Positions 24,012 to 33,628 of a DNA stretch of 37,672 nt are shown here, piece by piece. Position 1 is the first letter of the stretch; the number at the start of each line of letters is the position of its first letter. Source of the stretch: Fidelibacterota bacterium (GTDB lineage Bacteria; Fidelibacterota; Marinisomatia; Marinisomatales; TCS55); assembly GCA_016845785.1 (NCBI GenBank), contig JAERSH010000002.1:1-37672 (forward strand), given 5' to 3'. The notes beneath the pieces were generated by a model that was not told where the DNA came from, ran no database searches, and saw only the letters and a program-made list of their open reading frames with translations. The position numbers were made by a program, and so were the translations under genes.

Positions 24012-25544
24012 TTAGTCCCCCAATTGGGGAAATTTAAATCGATCGATTTGGGACGGGGTATGAGAACGAATCATAATCTTTTCCATTCGCTCCACAATAT
24101 CCGGTCGGACTTTAGCCAAATCATACTGCTCCTGCATATCTCTGGTTAGATCAAAGAGTTCGATGGCCATATTCCCTTTAAAAATATTTTTCCGAATCCC
24201 TTTCCAATTCCCCATTCGAACGGCCTGTTGGCCATTATATGCAGGAAACTCCCAATACAGGTAGACATGGGACTCCGATTGTTCTTTCCCCGTCAGTGTA
24301 GGCAATATACTGATACCGTCTATGTCTTGGGGTGATTCCACACCTGCAACCTCAGCAAAGGTAGGCATCATATCCTGAAATGCGGATAGTAAATTTGTTT
24401 TGCTATCCCTTTTAATTTTCCCGGGCCAACTGGCAATCATGGGGACGCGAATCCCCCCTTCATGGACGTACCCTTTTGCCCATCCCCTTTCCGTATTAAA
24501 TGGCTTTGCACTATCAAAAAAAGGCGTGTCCGCACCACCGGCATAGGTGGGACCATTATCCGATGTAAAAATGATTAATGTATTCTCGTATTGACCAATT
24601 TCTACCAACTTTTTCACCAAATCGCCCACCTGTTCATCCAAGTAAGAGATCATAGCCGCATAGGTAGCACGAGGATATTGGTTGGGGAAATAGGATTTAC
24701 CTGTATAAGGTTTCTCCTCGCCCAATTTGGTACGGTAATAGTTCACCCATTTTTCCGGCGCTTGAAGGGGCACATGAGGAAGCGGTGAGGCATAATAAAG
24801 GAAAAATGGACCTTCCTTGTTTTCATCTAAAAATTGGAGTGCTTCTTTGTGCATCAAGGTTGGGGCAAAGTCATTCAATTCAAAATCCGTATAACTGGCA
24901 GGATCAGTAGGATCTGCATTTTCAGCTAAATTGGCATGGGGTGCCACATTTTTATTATCAAGGATATGTCGTTCCTCATTTCTCCACAAATGCATTGGAT
25001 AAAGCGTGTGAGCCTGGCGCTGACAATTATATCCATAGAAAAAATCAAAACCCTGTTTATTGGGGACCCCTTCTGTTGTAGGTGCACCTAATCCCCATTT
25101 ACCAACCATGCCTGTCGTGTACCCTGCATCCTTAAGTATTTCAGCAATGGTCACAGTACTGTCAGGAATGGGGCGCTGTCCTTCCAAAAAAGGATTGTCA
25201 AACATGGCTTGATAATTCCACGTATCCCCACGTTCCTTCCATTCGTCATTCCCGCGGATGGGTGTATGGCCTGAATGCTGGCCAGTCATGAATACTGATC
25301 GAGCCGGCGCACAAACGGGTGATCCGGAATAGTGATCCGTGAACATCATACCATTTTTCGCCAAAGCATCAATATTGGGCGTTTCAATTATTTTTTGTCC
25401 ATATACACCCAACTCACCGTAACCCAAATCATCGGCCAAAATATAAATGATATTCGGTTGATTTTTCGGTTTTGAACATGAAATAAATGCGACGCTAACT
25501 ATTGATATTATTAAGAATATTGTTATTGATTTAATGTGTTTCAT
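24012..25544 (-). CDS. Sulfatase (S1 family), lipoprotein
   Basis: Arylsulfatase-type hydrolase of 510 residues with lipobox FISC (C23), so probably anchored in a membrane. Metal-binding aspartates lie in ILADDLGYG (D38, D39). The formylglycine signature is CAPARS at C78, in place of the usual CxPSR, with a downstream TGQHSGHTPIRGN. Further conserved parts are TGMVGKWGLG, PLPHVPLQAP, FTSDNGPTY and GGIRVPMIASWPG. It is a neighbour of a second sulfatase 2 bases upstream, so they form a pair that may act in sequence on a sulfated polysaccharide or ester. It needs a formylglycine-generating enzyme, not evident in this window. Confidence 0.93.
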   Translation of the reverse strand: MKHIKSITIFLIISIVSVAFISCSKPKNQPNIIYILADDLGYGELGVYGQKIIETPNIDALAKNGMMFTDHYSGSPVCAPARSVFMTGQHSGHTPIRGNDEWKERGDTWNYQAMFDNPFLEGQRPIPDSTVTIAEILKDAGYTTGMVGKWGLGAPTTEGVPNKQGFDFFYGYNCQRQAHTLYPMHLWRNEERHILDNKNVAPHANLAENADPTDPASYTDFELNDFAPTLMHKEALQFLDENKEGPFFLYYASPLPHVPLQAPEKWVNYYRTKLGEEKPYTGKSYFPNQYPRATYAAMISYLDEQVGDLVKKLVEIGQYENTLIIFTSDNGPTYAGGADTPFFDSAKPFNTERGWAKGYVHEGGIRVPMIASWPGKIKRDSKTNLLSAFQDMMPTFAEVAGVESPQDIDGISILPTLTGKEQSESHVYLYWEFPAYNGQQAVRMGNWKGIRKNIFKGNMAIELFDLTRDMQEQYDLAKVRPDIVERMEKIMIRSHTPSQIDRFKFPQLGD

Positions 25545-25546
25545 GA

Positions 25547-26917
25547 TTATCTATATTTGTCAAATGTTTCGATGGCGCGTTTACTGTTTTTTCGTTTCGT
25601 CATCCACAATGGTCGCTTTAAAGTCCCCTCCCATTCAAAAAGTTTTTTATAGAGTTTTTTCACTTTTTCCGGATGCTTTTTGGCTAAATCTTTTTTCTCA
25701 TAAGGGTCTTTGGCAATATTGAAAAGTAAGGCTGGACGATCAGGCATGCGAATTAATTTCCAGTCCCCATCCCGAATAGCTGCCCGTGTTTCTTTCTTCC
25801 AGTATAATGTATCGTGTGGTTTGAAATTGCTCTTCCCCTCCAAAAAGGGAATTAAGCTGACCCCATCTGTATTCTCTATTTCATCTCCTCCTGCTGCATC
25901 CACAAATGTGGGCAATAGGTCAAAGGTACTGATTGGATGATCAAATGTAGTTGCCCCATCAAATCGATCCCCATATTTCAAAAGGAAGGGTACGCGAATG
26001 CCCCCTTCTAAATGGGTGCCTTTTACACCACTCAATGGCCGATTATTCGAATCATTACTCCACGCACCGCCATTATCATTGGTGAATACGATTAATGTAT
26101 TGTCTGTCAACCCCAGTTCATCCAGTTTGGCAAGGATCTGACCACATGCCCGATCCATGGCCTTGGTCATGGCATAGAGTTTTCGCCGTTTCTCTGTGAG
26201 TTTGATATTTTTGTCCGGGAGATCTGATTCTAAATAATGCATGGGCGTATGGACTGCGTTAAAAGAAACGAATAGAAAAAATGGATTATCTTTATTGCTT
26301 TCGATGGCATTGACTGCATCTTGAGCAATCACATCGGTCATATACCCTTCTGGTTCTTCAAAGTTTTTAAATCCCTTTTCCCATTTGCGAAGTGGATCTT
26401 TGGGAAGTTCTTTATAAGGCCAAAAATGTCGGGCCCCACCGCGGAATCCATAGAATTCGTCAAATCCCCGTTTTAAGGGATGATATCGGTCCGCCCCACC
26501 CAGATGCCACTTACCAAGATAAATGTTCCGATAACCGGCACTTTTGAGATAATCAGCAATGGTCTGCTGATCTAATGGAAGTCCCATCTCTGCGCCGGTG
26601 AGTCCCGCCGGACTCATGGCAGAGGGCACATTATTCTCTTCCACCCCAAATTTCTGCTGGTACCTCCCCGTCATTAATCCTGCCCGAGAAGGACCGCAAA
26701 CTGCTGCCGTGGTATAGGCCTGAGTAAAGCGAACACTTTCTCTGGCTAGTTTATCTAAATGGGGGGTGTGAAAATTGGAACTGCCTTGAAAACCAAAGTC
26801 ACTATAACCTGCATCATCCGCAAATAACAGTATGATATTGGGTGGCTTGGGTGAATTACCGGCGGTCAGCGACGCAGCCAGCAGGACGAATTGAATGATT
26901 TTTGTCCCCTTCCTCAT
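25547..26917 (-). CDS. Sulfatase (S1 family), exported
   Basis: Sulfatase of 456 residues with a signal peptide (about 1-20, ending SLTAG). Conserved parts are FADDAGYSD (D34, D35), the formylglycine signature CGPSRAGLMTGRY with C74, YLGKWHLGG, VHTPMH, FTNDNGG and GGIRVPFLLKYG. This is the standard CxPSR form, unlike the CAPAR of the next gene. The C-terminal part is basic. It lies directly upstream of the lipoprotein sulfatase and downstream of typA. Substrate cannot be read from the sequence. Confidence 0.94.
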   Translation of the reverse strand: MRKGTKIIQFVLLAASLTAGNSPKPPNIILLFADDAGYSDFGFQGSSNFHTPHLDKLARESVRFTQAYTTAAVCGPSRAGLMTGRYQQKFGVEENNVPSAMSPAGLTGAEMGLPLDQQTIADYLKSAGYRNIYLGKWHLGGADRYHPLKRGFDEFYGFRGGARHFWPYKELPKDPLRKWEKGFKNFEEPEGYMTDVIAQDAVNAIESNKDNPFFLFVSFNAVHTPMHYLESDLPDKNIKLTEKRRKLYAMTKAMDRACGQILAKLDELGLTDNTLIVFTNDNGGAWSNDSNNRPLSGVKGTHLEGGIRVPFLLKYGDRFDGATTFDHPISTFDLLPTFVDAAGGDEIENTDGVSLIPFLEGKSNFKPHDTLYWKKETRAAIRDGDWKLIRMPDRPALLFNIAKDPYEKKDLAKKHPEKVKKLYKKLFEWEGTLKRPLWMTKRKNSKRAIETFDKYR

Positions 26918-26961
26918 ATTTGAAAATAGGGGACAAATGACTATGTCAAAAAGGAATTCGT

Positions 26962-28791
26962 TTAGTTGTTGGCGTATTTTGCTTTGCGGTGGGCAGATGC
27001 TCTTTTATTGGCATCCAACTCCATTTTCCGCAACCGAATGGATTCCGGCGTCACTTCAACTAGTTCGTCCTCTGCAATAAACTCGATGGATTGATCCAAC
27101 GACAATTGCTTCGGAGGACGGAGTACCACTGTAGCATCAGAAGAAGCGGCACGCATATTGGTCAATTTTTTCTCACGGGTAATGTTTAACGATAAATCTT
27201 CTGTTCGATTCCGTTCGCCGATGATCATGCCATCATAAACATCCGTACCCACTTCTACGAATAATTCGCCACGATCCACCATTCCTAGACAGGCATAAGT
27301 GGTCACTTTACCATTACGATCAGAAATCATGGCGCCGCTTACCCGTTGTGGGATCGGACCGAACCAAGGGGCAAATCCATCAAATAATTTATTCATTATC
27401 CCTGCCCCTTGAGTGTCGGTCAGAAATTGACTGCGAAATCCGATTAGTCCCCGGGAAGGAATCACAAACTCCATGGACACACGGCCATGGCCATGATTGA
27501 CCAAATTGGTCATGCGTCCTTTTCTTGCAGAAAGTTTCTCAGTGATTACACCCACTTTATCATCGGGAATATCTAGAAATACCTTCTCCATAGGTTCCAT
27601 GGTTTTACCATCTTTTTCATGGGTGATGACCCGGGGTTTCGATACCATAAACTCAAATCCTTCACGACGCATGGTTTCGATGAGAACGGCCATTTGCAAC
27701 TCCCCACGACCACGGACTTCAAACACGTCGGTCCGATCGGTTTTATGGACTTGAAGCGAAACATTTCCCAAAGTTTCTTTATCCAATCTTTCGCTGATAT
27801 TTCTAGAGGTAAGGTATTTCCCCTCTTTTCCGGCGAATGGACTATTATTCACATAAAAAAGCATGGATACGGTGGGTTCATCAATAATGATCCGTGGCAA
27901 TGGTTCAGGGTTTTCATTATCCGAGATGGTATCTCCGATAGTGACACCATCAATCCCGGCCACCGCGATAATATCACCTGCTTCTAATTGATCTACCTGA
28001 ACTTTTTGTAAACCCTTAAATGTATACAATGCAGAAAACTTTTCATTCCGGCGAATGCCATCTGCCCCGCAAAGTGCATAGGATTGATTCATGGCCAATG
28101 TACCGTGATTTAAGCGGCCAATCGCCACCTGCCCCACATAAGAGTCATAATCCAAATTAGTCACGAGGAATTGAGGTGTATGGTCATCATCGGCCACCGG
28201 ACCTTCAATATTCTCTAAAATGGCATCGAATAGGGGTTTCAGATCGGTGGAGTCATCACCAATTTCAGCATGGGCAACCCCATCTTTGGCAATGGTATAT
28301 AAAATAGGGAATTCGATTTGATCTTCAGTAGCATCCAAATCGATAAAGAGATCATAAACTTCATTCACCACTTCGTCAATCCGAGCGTCAGATCGATCAA
28401 TTTTATTGATGACCAAAATTACAGGGAGGTTTTTCTCCAGTGTCTTTTTCAATACGAATCGGGTTTGTGGAAGAGGCCCTTCACTGGCATCCACCAGCAA
28501 GAGTGCACCATCTACCAAATTCAGACTTCGTTCTACTTCGCCACCAAAATCAGCGTGGCCGGGGGTGTCCATAATATTGATTTTTACCCCTTCATAATGG
28601 ATGGCCGTATTCTTAGCGGTGATGGTGATGCCACGTTCTTTTTCAAGATCCATAGAATCCATGACACGGTCTTCTACTTCTTGATGGGCTTTAAAGGTGC
28701 CCGATTGTTGTAATAGTCCATCCACCAATGTGGTTTTGCCGTGATCCACATGGGCGATGATGGCGATATTCCTAAAATTATTTTTTCTCAT
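26962..28791 (-). CDS. typA: Translational GTPase TypA/BipA
   Basis: Ribosome-associated GTPase of 609 residues, standard length. The G domain begins [19 protein letters not shown], with [17 protein letters not shown] as switch I/G2, [14 protein letters not shown] as G3 and [13 protein letters not shown] as G4. Domains II, III and V follow, and the BipA-specific C-terminal domain contains [17 protein letters not shown] and the [12 protein letters not shown] tail. BipA aids ribosome assembly and stress or cold adaptation. It is a housekeeping gene set among catabolic genes; its promoter should lie in the spacer holding a large nested inverted repeat. Confidence 0.98.
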   Translation of the reverse strand: MRKNNFRNIAIIAHVDHGKTTLVDGLLQQSGTFKAHQEVEDRVMDSMDLEKERGITITAKNTAIHYEGVKINIMDTPGHADFGGEVERSLNLVDGALLLVDASEGPLPQTRFVLKKTLEKNLPVILVINKIDRSDARIDEVVNEVYDLFIDLDATEDQIEFPILYTIAKDGVAHAEIGDDSTDLKPLFDAILENIEGPVADDDHTPQFLVTNLDYDSYVGQVAIGRLNHGTLAMNQSYALCGADGIRRNEKFSALYTFKGLQKVQVDQLEAGDIIAVAGIDGVTIGDTISDNENPEPLPRIIIDEPTVSMLFYVNNSPFAGKEGKYLTSRNISERLDKETLGNVSLQVHKTDRTDVFEVRGRGELQMAVLIETMRREGFEFMVSKPRVITHEKDGKTMEPMEKVFLDIPDDKVGVITEKLSARKGRMTNLVNHGHGRVSMEFVIPSRGLIGFRSQFLTDTQGAGIMNKLFDGFAPWFGPIPQRVSGAMISDRNGKVTTYACLGMVDRGELFVEVGTDVYDGMIIGERNRTEDLSLNITREKKLTNMRAASSDATVVLRPPKQLSLDQSIEFIAEDELVEVTPESIRLRKMELDANKRASAHRKAKYANN

Positions 28792-28817
28792 TAATTAAAT
28801 TCTTTCGAGATAATTCT

Positions 28818-28887
28818 ATTTGGACCGATAAAATCGACCCCTCTGTATCCCCCCTATCATAGGGGGGAATTAAAGGGGGGTCCAAAT
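28818..28887. repeat. Nested inverted repeat of about 70 bp
   Basis: Outer arms ATTTGGACC (28818-28826) and GGTCCAAAT (28879-28887) are perfect. Inside lies the near-continuous palindrome CCCCCCTATCATAGGGGGG (28849-28867), and the flanks CCCCT and AGGGGGG can pair too. There is no T-run on the minus side. It sits in the 178-base spacer between the serine hydrolase gene and typA and looks like a small non-coding mobile or REP-like repeat. Confidence 0.7.
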
Positions 28888-28969
28888 ATTTGATTTTTAG
28901 GCCGAAATCAGCCGGGGAATTTCGCTATTTTATATGGGATAAAGAATCTAAATAGTCGGAATAGTGAAA

Positions 28970-30217
28970 CTATTTTTTGACCATAAAACGAGAAAATTCT
29001 GGACGAATAGACCGCTTTCTTTTTAATTCGTACGCATAAATTTTTCGACCCAATTCTGCTAAATAAGGTAATCCAATCGTTTCATAGTCGTATGTATCAT
29101 CATTCATGGTTTCATTGCTGTTGCTATAAATCACCGCAGACAGAAAAAACTCTACACCATTTTCCGCATCCATGATATATGCATTATCCGTCAGAAATCC
29201 GTAAGCCCAGCCCACTTTATTAAATATCCGGATATGATCAGGCAAATGATCTTTCGAGTCCCCCACCATGAAAAATTTGCAATACCCGTCAAAATATTCA
29301 TCATAATCTGTGTAGTGGGGATATTGGCTTTCTCTAGGCAGCGTCGATAACCATTGATATAAAAATCGGTAATCCGATTTGCTCAAATATAATTGTTGAT
29401 CCTTTTTAACCGTTTCAGGAAACATGACCTGTCTCAAAAAGCGCTGCTGTTCCGCCAAATGATAAAAGTTCTTTTTCGAAAAATCCAGTGGACCTTTTAC
29501 CCTTTCCCCATCGGACATATATCCTTTTCCAATCTGAACTCCTTTTGCATTGACTGGCAAATCCAATTCTGATCTCACCATAGGCTGATCCAACATTTTC
29601 CGTCCTTGATCATCATAGAACTGAATTTGATTGGTGTGGCGATTTTCTTCTTCAGAAAGGAAAATGGATAGTCGATGACGAATGCGTACATCCTTGTAGC
29701 ATAAATCCCACATACGCTGATTGAGATGTTCCTGACCCAAGAATTCATAAATCCTGTTAAAGGCATCATTGTCAGAGGCGACCAATATTTTTTTGATATA
29801 ATGGCCTATGGTTGCGTTGCCGCTTTCGGAAGTTGAATCACCATCTACCGGTGTCATACCACTGTACCCTGTGCCTATAGTCAATTTTGAATCTTTGGTG
29901 ATGCCCAATGAACCGTATCGAGCCAGTTTATCCAAAGCCAACACAGCAGCGGGGAATTTTACCGTACTGGCAGGATAAAAATACTGAGTGGTATCCAATC
30001 GAAAGGAATGCGTCGTAAAAACAGGAGATTGATTTTCATTTCGATCAATTTGGGTATAGATAATTTGGATGCGATATTTACCCGGATCAGAAACCACTTC
30101 TGGCAATTTCTCTCCAAGCGATTGAAAAATCTCCCTTAATAATGGTGAATCATTTGGCTTTGATTCACACCCAAATATGAGGATGAATAACCAAAGAAAA
30201 ATCCGAGGTCGAATCAT
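28970..30217 (-). CDS. Beta-lactamase-like serine hydrolase, lipoprotein
   Basis: Lipoprotein of 415 residues: lipobox LIFGC (C17). The class-A beta-lactamase fold is suggested by the catalytic STVK (S84 to K87) in YPASTVKFPAAVLALDKL, SDN in ILVASDNDAFNRIYEF, and a KVG (NKVGWAYG) where beta-lactamases have KTG. It is longer than class A enzymes (about 290) because of insertions between SDN and the KTG region. With this variant third motif it is more likely a peptidase, transpeptidase-like or esterase protein than a resistance enzyme. It follows the amidohydrolase gene by 6 bases. Confidence 0.85.
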   Translation of the reverse strand: MIRPRIFLWLFILIFGCESKPNDSPLLREIFQSLGEKLPEVVSDPGKYRIQIIYTQIDRNENQSPVFTTHSFRLDTTQYFYPASTVKFPAAVLALDKLARYGSLGITKDSKLTIGTGYSGMTPVDGDSTSESGNATIGHYIKKILVASDNDAFNRIYEFLGQEHLNQRMWDLCYKDVRIRHRLSIFLSEEENRHTNQIQFYDDQGRKMLDQPMVRSELDLPVNAKGVQIGKGYMSDGERVKGPLDFSKKNFYHLAEQQRFLRQVMFPETVKKDQQLYLSKSDYRFLYQWLSTLPRESQYPHYTDYDEYFDGYCKFFMVGDSKDHLPDHIRIFNKVGWAYGFLTDNAYIMDAENGVEFFLSAVIYSNSNETMNDDTYDYETIGLPYLAELGRKIYAYELKRKRSIRPEFSRFMVKK

Positions 30218-30223
30218 GAAATT

Positions 30224-31699
30224 CTATTTTCTGTATTTGCCGAGAATGGGCTTCCCCGGAAATGCATTTTCTACATTTTCACCCTCATCCACAACCAATT
30301 CACCATTGACTAAAACGTATTTTACACCTTCTGAATATTGCAGTCCTTTAAAGTTGGCTTTGTCAATAATAGTCCGTGGATTGAAAATGGTTATATCTGC
30401 ATCAGCCCCGACTTGAATCCGCCCTTTATTTCGCATGACGGGTGCCACATTTTCTAACCGTTTTGCCGGCATAATGGTCATTTTCTTTAGGGCAGTCATG
30501 AGATCTAAGGCCCGTTCTTTTCGGACGTATTTGCCCAATACGCGAGAGAATGTCCCAGCCGTTCTCGGATGTGCTCCCGGTGCAAAAGGCATTCCGTCAG
30601 ACGCAATCATGATCAAGGGGTGACTTACACCCTTTTTGATCCAATCCGGCTTCATCATATGGATAATGATGGTACCGCCCGTTTCGCGATATTCATAAAA
30701 TGTTTTGCTATTGAGCCGTTCGCCTGTGGCCTCCCATTGGAGATCTTCATAAGAAATATTTAGTGTTTCCTTCCATCCTTCGTCAAACAAAATGGATTCA
30801 ATCGATGTAGATGCTGCGGTATATGGATATACTTCTGTAGTGATATCCAATCCATTTTTCTGGGCGTCTGCCACCATGGACAGTGTGGTTTCAATTTCTC
30901 CCAAAGACATACTGTTGGCATGAACTAGATGAACCGAAGCACCGGAAGTGGCTGCGTCCGCCATGGCTTCTTGCAGTCCAGGCAGGCCAAAACCTCGTGT
31001 ATGGGTATAAACAGGTACATCCATTTTGGCAGCAAATTGGTATACGCCATAAATTTCCCCTGCCGTGGCGCCATTGTAATAGCCAACGGGGACGCCGATA
31101 CCCAAAGCACCAGCAGACAGATAATTCTCCATCATAGATTCGGTTCGACGCATTTCTTTCTTGGATTGCGACGCATAACTGGATTGCCCTATCTCCCTGG
31201 CGAACTGACCCATTGTTAAATTTTCTATTCCTTTATCTTTTACAATACGATCTACTTTTTTGGCGATGCTGCGATTCGCATCCATGGCCAGTGCTCGGAG
31301 CAAACCATGGGGAACGGTTCCACCATAATTCACAATTGTATTCCCCCGTTTGGCTTCAATCCATTCCCGGATGTATCCTACGCCCCCTTCCATTTCTAGG
31401 GCCGTAGTCACTCCATCTCTGGCTTGGTACTTGTGGGCATCGTTGGTTTGACCATGGGCATGGAGGTCAATAAATCCCGGTGAAACCACCAATCCTTTGG
31501 CATGAATTACCTTCGTACCTTTCAGTGTTTTTGAGCTGATTTCAACGATTCGATCGCTGTTAATCCCCACATTTCGAATGGCATCCAATCCTGTTTCCGG
31601 ATCCATGACCCGCCCACCTTGAATGACGATATCATATGATTGGGCCCACATCATAGTGATGGTGCCTATTAAAATGAATATTTGTTTTAGACCTTTCAT
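30224..31699 (-). CDS. D-aminoacylase-like amidohydrolase, exported
   Basis: Amidohydrolase of 491 residues with a signal peptide (about 1-19, MKGLKQIFILIGTITMMWAQ). The TIM-barrel metal site starts FIDLHAHGQ (HxH), with TTALEMEGG, VYTHTRG, VHLVHANS, and the catalytic Asp region IMIASDGMPFAPGAHPR followed by GTFSRVLGKYVR, as in N-acyl-D-amino-acid deacylases. The first beta domain is VIQGGRVMDPETG and the last is GADADITIFNP. GAGGAAGAG precedes the ATG. An exported member would act on N-acylated amino acids or related lactams in the periplasm. It is next to a serine hydrolase and a SUMF1-type protein, which together suggest peptide-derivative degradation. Confidence 0.9.
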   Translation of the reverse strand: MKGLKQIFILIGTITMMWAQSYDIVIQGGRVMDPETGLDAIRNVGINSDRIVEISSKTLKGTKVIHAKGLVVSPGFIDLHAHGQTNDAHKYQARDGVTTALEMEGGVGYIREWIEAKRGNTIVNYGGTVPHGLLRALAMDANRSIAKKVDRIVKDKGIENLTMGQFAREIGQSSYASQSKKEMRRTESMMENYLSAGALGIGVPVGYYNGATAGEIYGVYQFAAKMDVPVYTHTRGFGLPGLQEAMADAATSGASVHLVHANSMSLGEIETTLSMVADAQKNGLDITTEVYPYTAASTSIESILFDEGWKETLNISYEDLQWEATGERLNSKTFYEYRETGGTIIIHMMKPDWIKKGVSHPLIMIASDGMPFAPGAHPRTAGTFSRVLGKYVRKERALDLMTALKKMTIMPAKRLENVAPVMRNKGRIQVGADADITIFNPRTIIDKANFKGLQYSEGVKYVLVNGELVVDEGENVENAFPGKPILGKYRK

Positions 31700-31709
31700 C
31701 TCTTCCTCC

Positions 31710-32516
31710 TCATTTCAAATCTTTTGCACAGCGAAAACCCTGTACATCCTGCCAGCGATTCACATCCGGCGGATTGTCCCCTCTATTATATACCCGCAAG
31801 CCCTTATGCCAACTATACCAATGACCACCACGGGATACTTTTGTGGTACCTGTTTCTGGTCCTTTTGGATTATCGGTAGGTGAATTTTTGTAATAATCCC
31901 ACTGATAAAAATCTGAACACCATTCGGATACATTCCCAGCCATATCATAGAGCCCGTAACCGTTGGGGGCAAAACTGCCTACTGGCGCTGTACCATACCG
32001 CCATGTGTCCTTACCGGATTTTTTCACAGGATCATCGGGGTCATATTCTTCATCATGTTTCCAATATTTATGGAAATTGGCATCATTTTTGGTGATGGAA
32101 TCTCCCCAGGGATAGCGCTTTCCTTCCAGTCCACCTCGGGCTGCATATTCCCATTCCGCTTCCGTGGGCAGCCGTTTACCGGCCCATTTCGCGTAGGCCG
32201 CTGCCTCATACCAATCCACATTGACCATAGGGTGATCATCCGTCGGTGACACCCAATATTTTTCCCATAATTTCCAGTCAAAATCATAATCTGTATCTTC
32301 CAGAAACTTTTTGAACTGCCCCACGGTCACTTCATATTTATCCATATAAAAGCTATTAATTTTGACATTGTGAGCCGGTGTATTATCTGAATCCGGTTGA
32401 TCCACTGGGCGACCCATATCAAAAGTACCTCCGGGGATAAGGATCATTTCATCATCACCCTGCCCCATGACGAGCACTGCACTCAATGGCAAAATTGATA
32501 AGAATTGTCTTAACAT
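31710..32516 (-). CDS. SUMF1/FGE-fold protein, exported, without catalytic cysteine pair
   Basis: Protein of 268 residues with a signal peptide (about 1-18) and a full SUMF1-type domain: MILIPGGTFDMG, FYMDKYEVTVGQF, HPMVNVDWYEAAAYAKW, LPTEAEWEYAARGG, YPWGD, GLYDMAGNVSEWCSDFY, SRGGHWYS and GFRCA. In formylglycine-generating enzymes the RGGS stretch carries two Cys that bind copper and do catalysis. Here the same stretch reads RGGHWYSWHKGLRVYNR with no Cys. The protein is therefore unlikely to mature the two sulfatases nearby and more probably binds a ligand or has another oxidative role. Confidence 0.9.
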   Translation of the reverse strand: MLRQFLSILPLSAVLVMGQGDDEMILIPGGTFDMGRPVDQPDSDNTPAHNVKINSFYMDKYEVTVGQFKKFLEDTDYDFDWKLWEKYWVSPTDDHPMVNVDWYEAAAYAKWAGKRLPTEAEWEYAARGGLEGKRYPWGDSITKNDANFHKYWKHDEEYDPDDPVKKSGKDTWRYGTAPVGSFAPNGYGLYDMAGNVSEWCSDFYQWDYYKNSPTDNPKGPETGTTKVSRGGHWYSWHKGLRVYNRGDNPPDVNRWQDVQGFRCAKDLK

Positions 32517-32527
32517 AGATTTATAGT

Positions 32528-33628
32528 TTAGCTATCGAAACGGGATAATGCAAAAAATGGATTAATGGGATTTTGTCCTGTCACCATCTGAGCCACGGCC
32601 TCTCCAATCGCCGGACCCATCTTAAATCCATGTCCTGAGCCGCCGCATACCAGCCATATATTATCTGCATCTGGATTGCGATCAATGATGAAGTGTTCAT
32701 CCGGCGTATCTTCATATTGGCAGACCCGTGCATCGGTTATTTTCCTTCCCGCCAATTCCGGGAAGCGATAGGTTGCATAATCCATGGCTTTTTTTCGACC
32801 CTTTTCAGATGGTTCTCTATTCCCTGTTTCCGGATCAAAAGATTCACCCCTTGTATCATTGGCGATTTTAAATCCATGGTATTTTGAACCGGGAATGCCA
32901 TAATGAAAGACGTCCCCAAAGTCCGCCCACATGGGCATTGAATCCATTTGAAATTGTTGCGGAGTGTCAAAGAAGAACACCTCCTGTCGTGTTGGATTTA
33001 TTTTATTCCCCAATTTTTCCGGGAACAGATTTTTCATCCATGGCCCGCATGCAAAAATATAATGATCGGCCTCAATCTGGGTCCCATCTTCTGTTTCAAT
33101 GCAGGAAGGTTCCACTGGCCGGTTGATACTTTTTTCAATATAAATACCACCTAGCTTTTGAAATTGATCTGTCACCACCTTACATGCATGATTGGCCCTT
33201 AAGAATCCTGCATCCGGTTCGTAGAATAATGTATGGATATCGGAAACGTTAATTTGGGAGAATCGATTCTTGGTTTCATTTTTTGTTAATTCATCCACGG
33301 TCCAATTCACTTGTTCTAAAAATGTTAGCGAATTTCGGGCAAAATCATCCGCTTGAGAGAACATCCAGAGAATGCCCGTTTTGACAAAGAGTTCTTCCTC
33401 CCATTCAAGTTGATAGGATTTCCATAATTCAAGTGACCGGGTTGTCCATTCAATATATTGCTGATTGTTCCCATAAATACCGCGGATCATCCGAGATTCA
33501 CCGCCAGAACTGGACTTAGGGTTTCCTGATCCGTGGCGATCGTAAAGGGTGACATCATGACCTTTGGATTGAAGATGAAAGGCCGTCCACGAACCAAATG
33601 CACCGGCGCCAATGACGGCAATCTTCAT
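32528..33628 (-). CDS. Monomeric sarcosine oxidase / SolA-like FAD oxidoreductase
   Basis: FAD-dependent amine oxidase of 366 residues. The dinucleotide-binding motif IAVIGAGAFGSWTAFHL is at the N-terminus, followed by GGESRMIRGIYG, as in monomeric sarcosine oxidase and N-methyl-tryptophan oxidase. The C-terminal part has VCQYEDTPDEHFIIDRNP, in which the Cys occupies the place used for covalent FAD attachment in the family, and CGGSGHGFKMGP. It likely oxidises an N-methylated or secondary amine with release of peroxide. It overlaps the TauE-type permease by 4 bases and lies 11 bases before the SUMF1-type gene, so an operon is likely. Confidence 0.92.
   Translation of the reverse strand: MKIAVIGAGAFGSWTAFHLQSKGHDVTLYDRHGSGNPKSSSGGESRMIRGIYGNNQQYIEWTTRSLELWKSYQLEWEEELFVKTGILWMFSQADDFARNSLTFLEQVNWTVDELTKNETKNRFSQINVSDIHTLFYEPDAGFLRANHACKVVTDQFQKLGGIYIEKSINRPVEPSCIETEDGTQIEADHYIFACGPWMKNLFPEKLGNKINPTRQEVFFFDTPQQFQMDSMPMWADFGDVFHYGIPGSKYHGFKIANDTRGESFDPETGNREPSEKGRKKAMDYATYRFPELAGRKITDARVCQYEDTPDEHFIIDRNPDADNIWLVCGGSGHGFKMGPAIGEAVAQMVTGQNPINPFFALSRFDS

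Noticed and set aside
31710-32516. Formylglycine-generating enzyme for the local sulfatases
   Set aside because: Fold motifs fit, but the catalytic cysteine pair is missing in the RGGHWYS stretch, so the functional name is not justified.
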